Source of the DNA: Aureococcus anophagefferens
Lineage: Eukaryota > Sar > Pelagophyceae > Pelagomonadales > Pelagomonadaceae
Direction of reading: 5' to 3'
NCBI RefSeq assembly: GCF_000186865.1
Contig: NW_008705565.1
Location: 590,440 to 654,439, forward strand
Length of the DNA stretch: 64,000 nucleotides
Shown: positions 26,491-35,040 of the stretch, piece by piece
How positions within the stretch are numbered: position 1 is the stretch's first letter
Layout of the letters: every line of letters begins with the position of its first letter
The notes under the pieces: model-generated
The model's database searches: none
What the model saw: the letters and a program-made list of their open reading frames with translations, nothing else
What the model was told of the DNA's origin: nothing
Program-made: the position numbers and the translations under genes

Positions 26491-28827
26491 ATGAGCTACT
26501 TTGGCACGCCCAAGGTCGAGGTGACGCGGCCCGCCGACGACGACGAGGCCGCGGCCCTCAAGGGCGACGTGACCCCGGGCGAGACGAAGGACTGCGGCGC
26601 GCCCGACGGGCCGGGCGTGGAGCTGGCGGGCCGCAAGACGCCCACGCGGCGGCCGTCGCTGCCGACGATGGGGACGAGCGACGCGATCAACGCGACGATC
26701 TTCCAGATGCGGAAGCTGACCAAGGACAAGTACGGGCGCAACCTGACCATCGACCCGCTCAAGAACCAGTACGCCCAGTGGTGGGACGCCGTCATCTGCG
26801 TCGCGCTCGTCTACACGGCCCTCGTGCCGCCCGCGGAGGTCGCGTTCTCCAAGGGCGACGACGCGGTCCGCGTCGACGCGCTCTTCTGCATCAACCAGGT
26901 CATCAACTTCGTGTTCTTCGTGGACATGATCCTCCAGTTCTTCCTCCACGTCCAGCTCCCCAAGGCCCAGGGGTCCATCTGGATCCGGAGCCACCGGAAG
27001 ATCATCCTCCGCTACGTGCAGGGCGCGTTCTTCCTCGATTTCATCTCGATCATCCCCTTTGGCGCGCTCTCCTTCACGGACATCGCGATCTTCCAGGAGC
27101 TCCAGGTCGTGCGGCTGTTGCGGCTGCTGCGCCTCGTGAAGCTGCTGCGCATGCTCCGGGGGAGCCGGCTCATCATGCGGTACCGCGCGTCGATGACGCT
27201 GTCGATCACGGGCGCGAACCTCATCGGGTTCCTCGTCGTGACGATCCTGGCGAGCCACTGGCTCGCGTGCCTCTGGGGCTACGCGGGGAATCTCATCGGG
27301 GGCAAGGAGAACTCGTGGATGGCGACGTTCCTGCGCGACGACGACGACGACGACTACGACGGCGGCCGGCGGCGGAACCACGTGACCTGGGACATCGAGG
27401 ACACGAAGGTCCAGTACCTGCTGTGCCTCTACTTCACGCTGACGACGCTCACGACCGTGGGCTACGGCGACGTCCACGCGCACAACGTCGCGGAGCGCGC
27501 GGTCGTGAGCGTGATGATGCTCTACGGCGGGCTCATGTGGGCGTGGATCATCGGCGCGGTGACGCAGGCCGTGACGACGCTCGACGTGAAGAAGATCCAG
27601 TACAACCAGACCTACGACCAGATCAACTGGATGCTCCTGGATCTGGGCGTGGACAAGTCGCTCTGCCGCGACACGCGCGAGTTCCTGCTCAACTCCGTCG
27701 AGATCGAGCGGCGGCTGGAGTACAGCAGTTTGATCCAGCACCTGTCACCCGAATTACGGTGCAAGGTCTGCGAGAACGTCTTCGCGTCGCGGCTGAACGT
27801 CGTGCCCTACTTCCGGGACGTGAGCCAGCTCCTACGGCTGGGCATCTTCGAGCGGCTCACGCACCTCCTCTTCGCGCCGGACGAGGTCATCATGCAGCGG
27901 AAGACGCTCATGATCATCGCGAACCACGGCTACGTCGGCTGCAAGGGCCACCTCCACATGCGGGGCCAGCCCATCTTCCTCGACTTCCTGACCGCGGACG
28001 AGGACCCGCCGCCGCGCGCGATCTCATTGAAGTTCACGGAGGTCTACGCGCTCACGCGCGACGCGCTGAACGCGGTCTGCGAGGACAACCCCAACGACAC
28101 GTACCAGATCTCCAAGGCCAAGGTCTACTACGGCATCATCAAGCTCGCCAAGGAGATCCGCCAGTACGGCGCGGAGCTCGAGCTGCCCGAGCGGAAGCGG
28201 GGCCACGCGTTCGAGCCGCGCCACTCCGTGTCCCCGCGCACGAAGCTCGCGAAGCGCGTCGCGTCGGACCTGCGCGACGAGGGCCCGGCGCGGCCGCGGC
28301 CGGCCGTGCGCCGCTCCCTCAGCGCCAAGGGCGAGCGGAAGCAGTTCGGCAAGGCCTGGGCCGTGTCCGCGTCGCCGGACCGCGCGAGCCCCGCGGAGCT
28401 CCGCAACGCGCGCGCCGTGTCCCGCACTCCCGACCGGGGCGCGGCGCTCGCGCCGGGCCACGCGCGCGCCCTCGGCCACGGCTGCGAGCCCATCGCCGAG
28501 GAGGCCGGCTCCCGCGACGCGAGCCCGGAGCCGGGGCGGCCGCCGGCCGACGGCGACGCGCGCGCGGCGCTCGCCGCGCTCCGCGGCACGAAGCTCGACG
28601 AGGACCAGGTCGCGCTCCTCGAGGCGGCGCTCGCGGGCCTCGCGCCGGACGACGCGCGGCCCGCGGACGACGCGCGGCCCGCGGACGACGCGCGGCCCGC
28701 GCCGCCGCCGCCGCCGCCGCCGCCGGAGCCGCCGCGGGCCGGCGGCGACGCGCCGCCGGCCGAGCCGCCCGCGGACGTCGCGCTCGCGCCCGCCGCCGCC
28801 GACGACGGCGCCGACGACGTGCCGTGA
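26491..28827 (+). CDS. Voltage-gated K+ channel with divergent cyclic-nucleotide-binding region
   Basis: 778 residues from ATG 26491. Six membrane segments follow a 90-residue cytosolic N-terminus. S4 has repeated Arg/Lys every third residue (VVRLLRLLRLVKLLRMLRG). The pore loop 'TTLTTVGYGDV' near residue 320 carries the K+ selectivity filter. The C-linker (QINWMLLDLGVDKSLCRDTREFL) matches the EAG/KCNH/plant Shaker layout. The CNBD region (about residues 450-530) keeps the framework 'LIQHLSPELRCKV...VVPYFRDV' and 'FTEVYALTRDAL' but lacks the usual phosphate-binding cassette (FGE...R-A). The 250-residue tail is disordered, with 'DDARPA' three times and a Pro run. Confidence 0.9.
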   Translation: MSYFGTPKVEVTRPADDDEAAALKGDVTPGETKDCGAPDGPGVELAGRKTPTRRPSLPTMGTSDAINATIFQMRKLTKDKYGRNLTIDPLKNQYAQWWDAVICVALVYTALVPPAEVAFSKGDDAVRVDALFCINQVINFVFFVDMILQFFLHVQLPKAQGSIWIRSHRKIILRYVQGAFFLDFISIIPFGALSFTDIAIFQELQVVRLLRLLRLVKLLRMLRGSRLIMRYRASMTLSITGANLIGFLVVTILASHWLACLWGYAGNLIGGKENSWMATFLRDDDDDDYDGGRRRNHVTWDIEDTKVQYLLCLYFTLTTLTTVGYGDVHAHNVAERAVVSVMMLYGGLMWAWIIGAVTQAVTTLDVKKIQYNQTYDQINWMLLDLGVDKSLCRDTREFLLNSVEIERRLEYSSLIQHLSPELRCKVCENVFASRLNVVPYFRDVSQLLRLGIFERLTHLLFAPDEVIMQRKTLMIIANHGYVGCKGHLHMRGQPIFLDFLTADEDPPPRAISLKFTEVYALTRDALNAVCEDNPNDTYQISKAKVYYGIIKLAKEIRQYGAELELPERKRGHAFEPRHSVSPRTKLAKRVASDLRDEGPARPRPAVRRSLSAKGERKQFGKAWAVSASPDRASPAELRNARAVSRTPDRGAALAPGHARALGHGCEPIAEEAGSRDASPEPGRPPADGDARAALAALRGTKLDEDQVALLEAALAGLAPDDARPADDARPADDARPAPPPPPPPPEPPRAGGDAPPAEPPADVALAPAAADDGADDVP
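28648..28701 (+). repeat. 18-bp triplicate inside the channel coding region
   Basis: Three exact tandem copies of GACGACGCGCGGCCCGCG, encoding DDARPA three times in the disordered C-terminal tail. Confidence 0.9.
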
Positions 28828-28870
28828 ACCCACCCTTGTTCCCCGCCGCCCCCGCGCGGCCCACCCTGTC

Positions 28871-28897
28871 GCCCTCGAGTAAGTGAGGCTCGAGGGC
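28871..28897. terminator. Perfect 9-bp inverted repeat between convergent genes
   Basis: GCCCTCGAG and CTCGAGGGC separated by 9 bases, 44 bp after the channel stop. A second, imperfect GC-rich palindrome follows at about 28909-28936. These may form 3'-end hairpins for the convergent transcripts; the role is inferred from position only. Confidence 0.5.
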
Positions 28898-28994
28898 TAT
28901 GGTGCCGTCAACGACGGCGCCGGCACGGCGCCGTTGATCCGCCTCGGCCAGACTCGGTCGGAGGACCAGAAAGACTTAGGCGCCCCGCGCGCGC

Positions 28995-30296
28995 CTATCG
29001 CCCCCAACGCGGGTTGGTGTCGTTCACCAAGTGGCAATTCGCGCACTTGAGGAACGACATGTCCTCGCTCGTCTCCTTGAGGATCACGGGCTTCGCGGAC
29101 TTGTGGTAGAGATGCCGACAGGCGCCGCTGACGCCGCTGTCCTTGCCGCACGGCGAGCGCCACTTCAGGTACTCCGTCGCCTCGTGGTGGGCGAAGTGCA
29201 TGCCCATGCGGTTCTTCGCGGTGACCTTGAGCCCGCAGTCCTTGCACCGGCCGATCCGCGCCTTGATCTCGTTGACGAGGGCGAAGTTCTGCTGCCTGTT
29301 TTTGTACTGAGTCTTCGCTTGCTTGATTGCATCGCGCATCTTCGGCGTCTTGGCCTTGTTCTCGTCCATGCCCCGGTAAATCACCCCGTTCCGCGCGTCC
29401 TCGTCCGACTGGGCGATCTCGCGATTGCAGCCGTCAACTTGATTACACATAGCACAGAGCCAGATCGTCTTCTCGGCCTTGACGTTCGTGAACTTGTTCA
29501 CGATGCCGCGCTCCATGGACCAGCTCACCGGCTGGTTGTGGACGGTCCCGTCCCGCGACGTGAAGTCGCGTCGAGGCTTTTCGTCGGGCTCTAGGTGCTG
29601 TTGAGTTGCGGCCTTGTAGCTCTTCACCGTGAACTTGTGGCCTTTGCAGAACGGCCCCGCACACTTGCGCCCGATCGTCTCTGCCCGCTTGTAGGCGTCG
29701 GTCGCCGCGTCGTCCGAGGCCGAGGTCTCGAGTCGACTCTTCTTCCTCGCGTTGTGGCAGGGGTCGCAGACGCCCGAGACGTTGCTCTTGACATTGAAGA
29801 ACGACCAGTCGGCGATGCCGCCGGAGCCGTCGACGGCGAGCTGGCACTTGAGCTCCTCGAGGAAGGCGTGCTTCTTCGTCGGGTTCTTGCGCGGTGCGAA
29901 GTGGCCGAGCGCGACGCGCGCGTCCAGCAATTTCTTCGCGCAGTCTTTCGTGCGCTGGTTGCACGAGAGCCGCGGCGGCGGGACGGCCGCCGAGTCCTTC
30001 GCCTTGCGCTTGCAGCGCTTGAAGCGCTTGATCTTCTCGGCGTTGGCCGTCTCGGCGTCGATCTCTTCCGCGCGCGCGCGCGAGGCTTCTTCTTGCTGCG
30101 TGAGCAGGAGCTGATTCGCCTCGAATTCCGCCTTCGTGCGCTCGAAGTCGGCGCGCTCGGCTTGTTTCTGCGCGGCGAACTGAGCCGCGGCGGCGCGGAA
30201 CTCCGTCGCAGTCTCCGGGGCCGCCGCCGGCGCGCCGTTGGCCGCGGCGACGGCCGGGCTGGCGCCGCCGACGCCGGCGCTGCGGAGCAGTTTCAT
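28995..30296 (-). CDS. HNH-like Cys-rich protein (CANCH motif)
   Basis: 433 residues from ATG 30296. The N-terminal 90 residues form an Ala/Gln/Glu coiled coil. Several Cys pairs follow (CDPC, CKRK, CAMC). The C-terminal module, from RCKDCG near residue 350 through 'MHFAHHEATEYLKW' to 'CANCH' at 418, has the Cys-x2-Cys ... FxHH ... CxxCH layout of HNH-type zinc fingers found in phage, algal and giant-virus genes. The His of the first catalytic strand and the final CH are present, but nuclease activity is unproven. Base composition is visibly lower in GC than both neighbours, suggesting a different history or an expanded, perhaps mobile-origin family. Confidence 0.65.
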   Translation of the reverse strand: MKLLRSAGVGGASPAVAAANGAPAAAPETATEFRAAAAQFAAQKQAERADFERTKAEFEANQLLLTQQEEASRARAEEIDAETANAEKIKRFKRCKRKAKDSAAVPPPRLSCNQRTKDCAKKLLDARVALGHFAPRKNPTKKHAFLEELKCQLAVDGSGGIADWSFFNVKSNVSGVCDPCHNARKKSRLETSASDDAATDAYKRAETIGRKCAGPFCKGHKFTVKSYKAATQQHLEPDEKPRRDFTSRDGTVHNQPVSWSMERGIVNKFTNVKAEKTIWLCAMCNQVDGCNREIAQSDEDARNGVIYRGMDENKAKTPKMRDAIKQAKTQYKNRQQNFALVNEIKARIGRCKDCGLKVTAKNRMGMHFAHHEATEYLKWRSPCGKDSGVSGACRHLYHKSAKPVILKETSEDMSFLKCANCHLVNDTNPRWGR

Positions 30297-30507
30297 GGTC
30301 GAGGGTGAGTGGTATGTGTGGTCTGCGGTCGTCTGTGCGGTCGTGCGGAGTCTGGAGCGGCAGGGCGCGGGCGGAACAGTCGGAAGCTGCTGGCGGTCGA
30401 TGGACGGGCAAAGTCGTTGAAAAAACGTTGCCCGGGGCGGAAGTGAAGGACGGCATTTTTGGCGCCGTCGAGCTAGCCCGCGGCAGTGTGCGCATCTTAG
30501 CCGTGGA

Positions 30508-30762
30508 TTACGCCACCTTCTCGGCGCGGCAGGCGATCGTCCGGCCGTCGACGTCGCCGCCCTCGAGGCGGATGCCGTAGCGCTCGCCGCCCCGCTTGGG
30601 CAAGGCGACGACCGCGCCGAGGCACCCGTTGAGGTCCGCGGCCTTGACGAGCCCCGCGACGCGGACGCGCGCGCCGACGGCGAGGGCGGGCTCGGCGGCG
30701 ACGAGGTTCGCCTGTTCGAGGCTCGCGAGGGGCACGGGCGCCGGCGGCTCGCCGCCGCCGTC
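30508..30762 (-). CDS. Possible 3' exon or fragment with a small SH3-like domain
   Basis: An open minus-strand frame of about 84 codons ends at 30508 and is bounded upstream by an in-frame TAG at 30763-30765, which could be a splice acceptor (ATAG then GAC). It has no ATG; GTG at 30735 is the first alternative start. The sequence 'VGARVRVAGLVKAADLNGCLGAVV...RYGIRLEGG...IACRAEKV' looks like a small beta-barrel often found attached to MYND or TPR proteins in this type of alga. No 5' exon could be identified because the divergent gene starts at 30843. It could be a fragment left by a rearrangement. Confidence 0.4.
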   Translation of the reverse strand, partial: DGGGEPPAPVPLASLEQANLVAAEPALAVGARVRVAGLVKAADLNGCLGAVVALPKRGGERYGIRLEGGDVDGRTIACRAEKVA

Positions 30763-30842
30763 CTATGTTGCACGCTTGGTTTTGGGCGAAAGAAGGCTGC
30801 CTTCCCCGCCGATCCTACGCTGCCCCGCCGCCGCCGTCGACC

Positions 30843-31648
30843 ATGACGTCCAAGCAGAAGTACACGAACCCCCAGCTCTGCCAGGGCCTCAAGCTGCACC
30901 AGGTTCCGATGAAACTCGCGACGAATGAGAACCTCAAGGGCATGGGCGTCGTCGTCGACGACCCCGAGGACTTCACGGTCGAGAAGAGGACCTTCGAGAT
31001 CGCCACCTGGCCCACGAGCGGCTGGCGCAAGATGGACCCGGGCTGCGGCGACGAGGCGGGCACCTGCGAGGGCAAATTCGACATTTACTGGGACGGCGAC
31101 TTGCTCTACGGGAAGAACCACTCGATCGCGTCTCCGCCGGCGTCCCGCGACGACTTTTCGAGAGAGGGAGAAAACGACGAAGCGTCGTCACCGACGCATG
31201 TCGTAGGACGACGTCGAACCACTACCTGCTGGGCTACGGGAAGGAGCCCACGGCCTGCGTCAAGGCGCGGCGCGGCGAGGGCCCGGCGGAGTCGCCGGAG
31301 ACGGTCCGGCTGTGGTACAGCGACTACCACCCGGACGGCGGCCAGCTCTTCTTCCCCGAGGACGGCCAGCCGTTCGTGACGAACCTCGCGCCGCCGCTCG
31401 GCGACGACGTGAAGCCGAGCGACTTCACGGCCTTTTACGTGCCCGCGGGCAAGGGCTGCTACATCCACCCGGGCGTCTGGCACAACGCGGTCTACACGCA
31501 CCCGAGCACGGGCACGGACCGCACGTTCTTCAACCGCCAGGGCCGCGTGCACGCGCGCATCTCCGTCAACTGGGCCGAGGAGTTCGGCGTCCTCATGCAG
31601 GTGCCGCTCACCTGGCCGCCGAAGGCGTCCTTCTTCTCCGCGGAGTGA
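30843..31648 (+). CDS. Ureidoglycolate-lyase-like cupin-fold protein
   Basis: Exons 30843-31129 and 31207-31648. The intron 31130-31206 (77 nt, GTCTCC...GTCGTAG, phase 2) is an introner. Spliced length 242 residues, joining 'KNHSIA-TTSNHYLLGYGKEP'. The C-terminal half matches the AllA/ureidoglycolate lyase pattern: 'YHPDGGQLFFPEDGQPFV', 'FYVPAGKGCYIHPGVWHNAVY', 'FFNRQGRVHARISVNW'. The His in 'PGVWHNA' corresponds to the conserved GxWH site. The family releases urea and glyoxylate from ureidoglycolate in purine catabolism, which in algae provides nitrogen. The assignment to that exact reaction is by pattern, so substrate is moderately uncertain. Confidence 0.78.
31138..31206 (+). mobile_element. 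Introner element, family B (69 bp)
   Basis: Begins CGGCGTCCCGCGACGAC and ends GTCGTAG, like the family B copies at 56838, 57534 and 63651. The 8 bp before it (31130-31137, GTCTCCGC) form the donor end. The 8 bp after it (GACGACGT) match at only four positions, so the target duplication has decayed. Confidence 0.72.
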
Positions 31649-31695
31649 GCCCGCGCGGACGCCGCGCGACAGCGCGGCGACGCCCCCCCCCCCCC

Positions 31696-31745
31696 NNNNN
31701 NNNNNNNNNNNNNNNNNNNNNNNNNNNNNNNNNNNNNNNNNNNNN
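31696..31745. other. Assembly gap (50 N)
   Basis: Directly follows a run of 13 C in the convergent intergenic space. Confidence 1.
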
Positions 31746-31810
31746 GCCGCCGCGGCCCAGCCGCGCCGGCGCCGGCGCCCGTCGCGCGAGGCCTAACAAG
31801 ACTTAGCGAC

Positions 31811-33193
31811 TCACGCGTCCTCGTCGGCGGCGAGCTCGAAGCCGAGGTTGGCCATGAGGAGCTCGCGGCCCGTGGGCTCGCGCTTCGGCGCGGTCCGGGG
31901 CCGGCTCGCGTCGCGGACGGCGCCGACGCCGCGCGACTGGGGCCGGCCCCGGGTCAGGGGCGAGTGGACGAGCTCGAGGCTGACGTGGACGGGCCGCGTG
32001 TCGAGGTCGTAGACCTTGCGGCCGATGCGGAGCGGGGGCTCGTCGGACGCGGGCCAGTTGGGCACGCGGCTCCGCTGGAGCGCCTGGACGGAGCCGAGCG
32101 CGATGGAGTTGCACTCCGCGAGCGCGTCGGACTTGGCCGTGCGGAGCGTGGACCGCGGCGAGGGGAGCGAGTTGAGCATGGCGCTCTTGCCGATCCAGGA
32201 GAGGTGGAGCGGCAGCGACGTCGCGTCGAGCTCGAGGTCGGGCACGTCGGCGCTGCACGCCGCGCCGACGCGCGGCAGCACCCAGGGCGCGGCGGGCCCG
32301 CTGAGGCTGTGGGGCGTCGGCGCCCGCAGCGTCGGGCACCAGCTGTCCGTCGCCCAGGATTCGAGGCCGCCGAGCACGCGCGGCGGCCGCCGCGCGCGCG
32401 CGGCCGCCGCGCCCGCCGCGGACGTCATCGGCGGCGCGCCGCCGTCGGGCGTGAGCCCCCGCGCCTGCTGCGAGTAGGCCGTGAGCCGCGTCATGCGGGG
32501 CCCGTGGCGGCGCATGAAGGACATGAACTCGTCGACGGTGACGTCGCCGGAGCGGTCCGCGTCGATGGCCTTCCACAAGCCCCGGACGCGACTCGTCGAG
32601 ATCGCCGCGGGCTTCATGCCCAGGCCCGGGTAGTCGGCGCGGATCACTTCCTCGAGCTCCTCGTAGCCGAGCTTGCCGCTGCCGTCGACGTCGATGAGCG
32701 TGAAGACCTTGTACCAGTTGCCCCGGGCCTCCTTGACGGTCCCGCCGGTCGTGTCGTGGAACTTCTTCCGCGTGTGCCGCGTCTCGACGGCCTCGTTGAG
32801 CTGCGCGACGACGCCCTTGAGCTCGTCCGCGGCCTCCTCCGCGAGCAAGTCCTCCCAGCCGTCGAGGATGAGCAGGTACGTCGCCTGCTGGAACTCCTTG
32901 ATCGTCAGCTCGCCGGACCCGTCGTCGTCGATGTAGGCCCAGAGCGCGCTCAGCGCGTCGAAGTCGAGCTCGTCGCGCACGAGCAGCCGCGCCGCGACCT
33001 GGAACTCCTTGAAGCTCAGGCGCCCGCTCTCGTCCTCGTCCATGGACTCGAAGAGCCGCTGCCAATTGCCGCGCATCGTCGACCGCACGCCCTCGCTGGC
33101 GCAGACGTCGGCGAAGGCCTCGTGGAGCACGAGCACGATCTCCCGCAGCTCCTCGACGGGCCGCACGAGCAGCCGCTCCCGCTTGCGCGGCAT
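31811..33193 (-). CDS. Four-EF-hand calcium-binding protein
   Basis: 460 residues from ATG 33193. Four canonical 12-residue EF loops lie at residues 52-63 (DEDESGRLSFKE), 89-100 (DDDGSGELTIKE), 168-179 (DVDGSGKLGYEE) and 211-222 (DADRSGDVTVDE). All have acidic residues at positions 1, 3 and 12, so all four should bind Ca2+. The 230-residue C-terminal part is Pro/Ser/Arg-rich, without a recognised domain, and probably carries localisation or interaction sites. No kinase or channel part is fused, so it is a calcium sensor/adaptor by inference. Confidence 0.88.
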   Translation of the reverse strand: MPRKRERLLVRPVEELREIVLVLHEAFADVCASEGVRSTMRGNWQRLFESMDEDESGRLSFKEFQVAARLLVRDELDFDALSALWAYIDDDGSGELTIKEFQQATYLLILDGWEDLLAEEAADELKGVVAQLNEAVETRHTRKKFHDTTGGTVKEARGNWYKVFTLIDVDGSGKLGYEELEEVIRADYPGLGMKPAAISTSRVRGLWKAIDADRSGDVTVDEFMSFMRRHGPRMTRLTAYSQQARGLTPDGGAPPMTSAAGAAAARARRPPRVLGGLESWATDSWCPTLRAPTPHSLSGPAAPWVLPRVGAACSADVPDLELDATSLPLHLSWIGKSAMLNSLPSPRSTLRTAKSDALAECNSIALGSVQALQRSRVPNWPASDEPPLRIGRKVYDLDTRPVHVSLELVHSPLTRGRPQSRGVGAVRDASRPRTAPKREPTGRELLMANLGFELAADEDA

Positions 33194-33419
33194 GGTGGCG
33201 TTCGCTCTCCGGACCTACGCCCGCAGTCCCATTAGCGCGTGGGAAAATGATACAAGTGGGGTTTCAACTTGAAGCTGAGGATCAACATCGGCACCGCGAC
33301 CCGGACGTCCCGACACCGGCTCGGCGCATCTTCGTCGCGCCGAGCGGCGCGCCCCCACGCCGGGTCCGTGGGCGGGGTCCTTACGGGCCGGCGCCCGGTG
33401 CTTCCGGGGCGGCGCCGCT

Positions 33420-34847
33420 TCAGCGGTAGCCCCGCGTCTTCGGCGGCGGCGGGCGCGGCGCCGCGGGCTCGACGCCGAAGAGCTTCTTCTTCTCGTCGAG
33501 CTTGCCCGAGATGTGGGAGACCTTCTCCTGCATCTTGGTGACCTCGACCTGGCGGTCGCTGACGACCGTCGGGTGCGCGTTCTCGTGGACGTAGTCGTGG
33601 TCCGTCGGGTAGCAGAGGTGGACCATGGCGCGGTCGACGCGGTCCTCGACCTTGGCGCGCGCGTCGAGGAGGTTCGGGTCCGTCGCCGCGTCGACCTTCT
33701 CGCCGACGAAGTCGCGGGGCGCGTGGTGGACGATCTTGCCGCCGCGGTCGTCGACGACGGCGCGCGCGCGGTCGTAGGAAGGCGCGGCGCCGCGAGGGTT
33801 CGCCCCCGCCGGCGGGCTCGCGCGGTGGTGGTGCAGGACGCCCGGCGCCGCGTGGTCGTCGACGCGCGCGTCCTGGTCGAGGTCCGGCGCGAGGCGGCCG
33901 CGCGCGTTCTCCGCGACGAAGTCGGGCACGTCGTGGCCGTGGTCGCCGTGGAGGAGCCGGGGCGACGCGTGGTCCTTGACGTGGGTGCGCGCGTAGCTCA
34001 GCTTGGCGTCGAAGCGGTGGTCGACGTGCTCGCGGACGTAGTCGCGCGACGGGGGGCGGTGCTTGTCGCGGACGAGGCGCGGCGACTGGCGCGCGGACAC
34101 GCGCGACTTCTGGCGCAGGTTCGGCAGCTTCCGCGGCTTCTCGAGGGCCGGCGGCTTGCGCTGCTCGCGCCTAGTCTTGAAGTAGAGCGCGTCCTTGGGC
34201 TTGGGCGGCGTCGGCGGCTGCTGGATCACGTACTTGCGGTCGACGAAGCCCGGGGGCGCCTCGTTGTCCACGGGCATGCCCGCGCAGAGCCGGCGGCGGC
34301 TCAGCGGGCTCGTCGGCTTGCAGGGCGGCCGCGCGGCGTTGGACTTGGCGTCCTTGTGCGGGAACGCGAACGCGTCGGACCAGCCCGCGATGCGCTCGAG
34401 GCTGCACTCGCTCGGCGCGGACCGTAAATTCATGCGCCGCGCCATCTCCGCGCAGATCGTCGGGTCGTGGGCCGTGTAGAAGGGCACCTCGTCCTCCTCC
34501 TCGCGCCGCCGCTCCTGGCGCCGCACGAGCCGCTGCTTCCGCCTTTTCGCGTAGCCGCTGTCGAGCTCGCGCCGCGCGAGGACCTTGCGCATGACCTCGC
34601 GCTCGGGCTCGTACATCATGTAGGGCCCGAAGTCGGGCTGGAAGGTGTAGGTCGACGTGATCGTCGTGTTGCCCAGCGACTTGCGCGACGCCGACTCGCC
34701 GGGCTTCTTGAAGACGGAGACGCCGCGCCACCGGTTGTTCGTCCCGGAGCCGAAGCGGCCCTGCGTGTGGCCCGCGTTCTCCGCGTAGTGCGCCGTGCCG
34801 CGGATCAGCTTCCGCACGCGCCCGCCGCCGTCGCCGCCGCGCCCCAT
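33420..34847 (-). CDS. Basic protein with degenerate ~45-residue repeats, unknown function
   Basis: 475 residues from ATG 34847. The N-terminal 270 residues are basic and Pro-rich. The C-terminal part carries about four degenerate repeats built around 'R-x2-V-x-D-x-(A/R)-x2-(R/K)-x-(L/V)-(L/V)-H-x5-(H/R)-D-(Y/F)-V-x-E'. Examples are PPSRDYVREHVD, VKDHASPRLLHGDHGHD, VDDHAAPGVLHHHR, VDDRGGKIVHHAPRDFVGEK and VEDRVDRAMVHLCYPTDHDYVHEN. I do not recognise the family. The His/Asp regularity could be structural or metal-binding. Confidence 0.6.
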   Translation of the reverse strand: MGRGGDGGGRVRKLIRGTAHYAENAGHTQGRFGSGTNNRWRGVSVFKKPGESASRKSLGNTTITSTYTFQPDFGPYMMYEPEREVMRKVLARRELDSGYAKRRKQRLVRRQERRREEEDEVPFYTAHDPTICAEMARRMNLRSAPSECSLERIAGWSDAFAFPHKDAKSNAARPPCKPTSPLSRRRLCAGMPVDNEAPPGFVDRKYVIQQPPTPPKPKDALYFKTRREQRKPPALEKPRKLPNLRQKSRVSARQSPRLVRDKHRPPSRDYVREHVDHRFDAKLSYARTHVKDHASPRLLHGDHGHDVPDFVAENARGRLAPDLDQDARVDDHAAPGVLHHHRASPPAGANPRGAAPSYDRARAVVDDRGGKIVHHAPRDFVGEKVDAATDPNLLDARAKVEDRVDRAMVHLCYPTDHDYVHENAHPTVVSDRQVEVTKMQEKVSHISGKLDEKKKLFGVEPAAPRPPPPKTRGYR

Positions 34848-34961
34848 GGTGCCGCAACAGGCACAGGGCTGTTTTGAGAGCGGGGAGAAGCTGCCCCAAA
34901 ATCTAAAACCACCAGGCGGAACTCAGCTGCTTCAACCGGCTAGTGTTTACCATGTTGGACT

Positions 34962-34981
34962 AGTTATTGAAGGGGATGCGC
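34962..34981. promoter_or_regulatory. 20-bp sequence shared by two 5' regions (copy 2)
   Basis: Exact copy of the 12020-12039 sequence, here ending 59 bp upstream of the ABC1 kinase ATG. Confidence 0.5.
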
Positions 34982-35040
34982 ACTCGACGAGCGCCCATGT
35001 TGCCCGCCGATCGACGTGTCATCCGCGCCGATCTGCAAGC

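Noticed and set aside
30815..30844. Tiny first exon for the 30508-30762 frame, overlapping the start codon of the divergent gene
   Set aside because: It would need opposite-strand genes whose start codons overlap; the GGC-rich similarity at the two sites may be chance.
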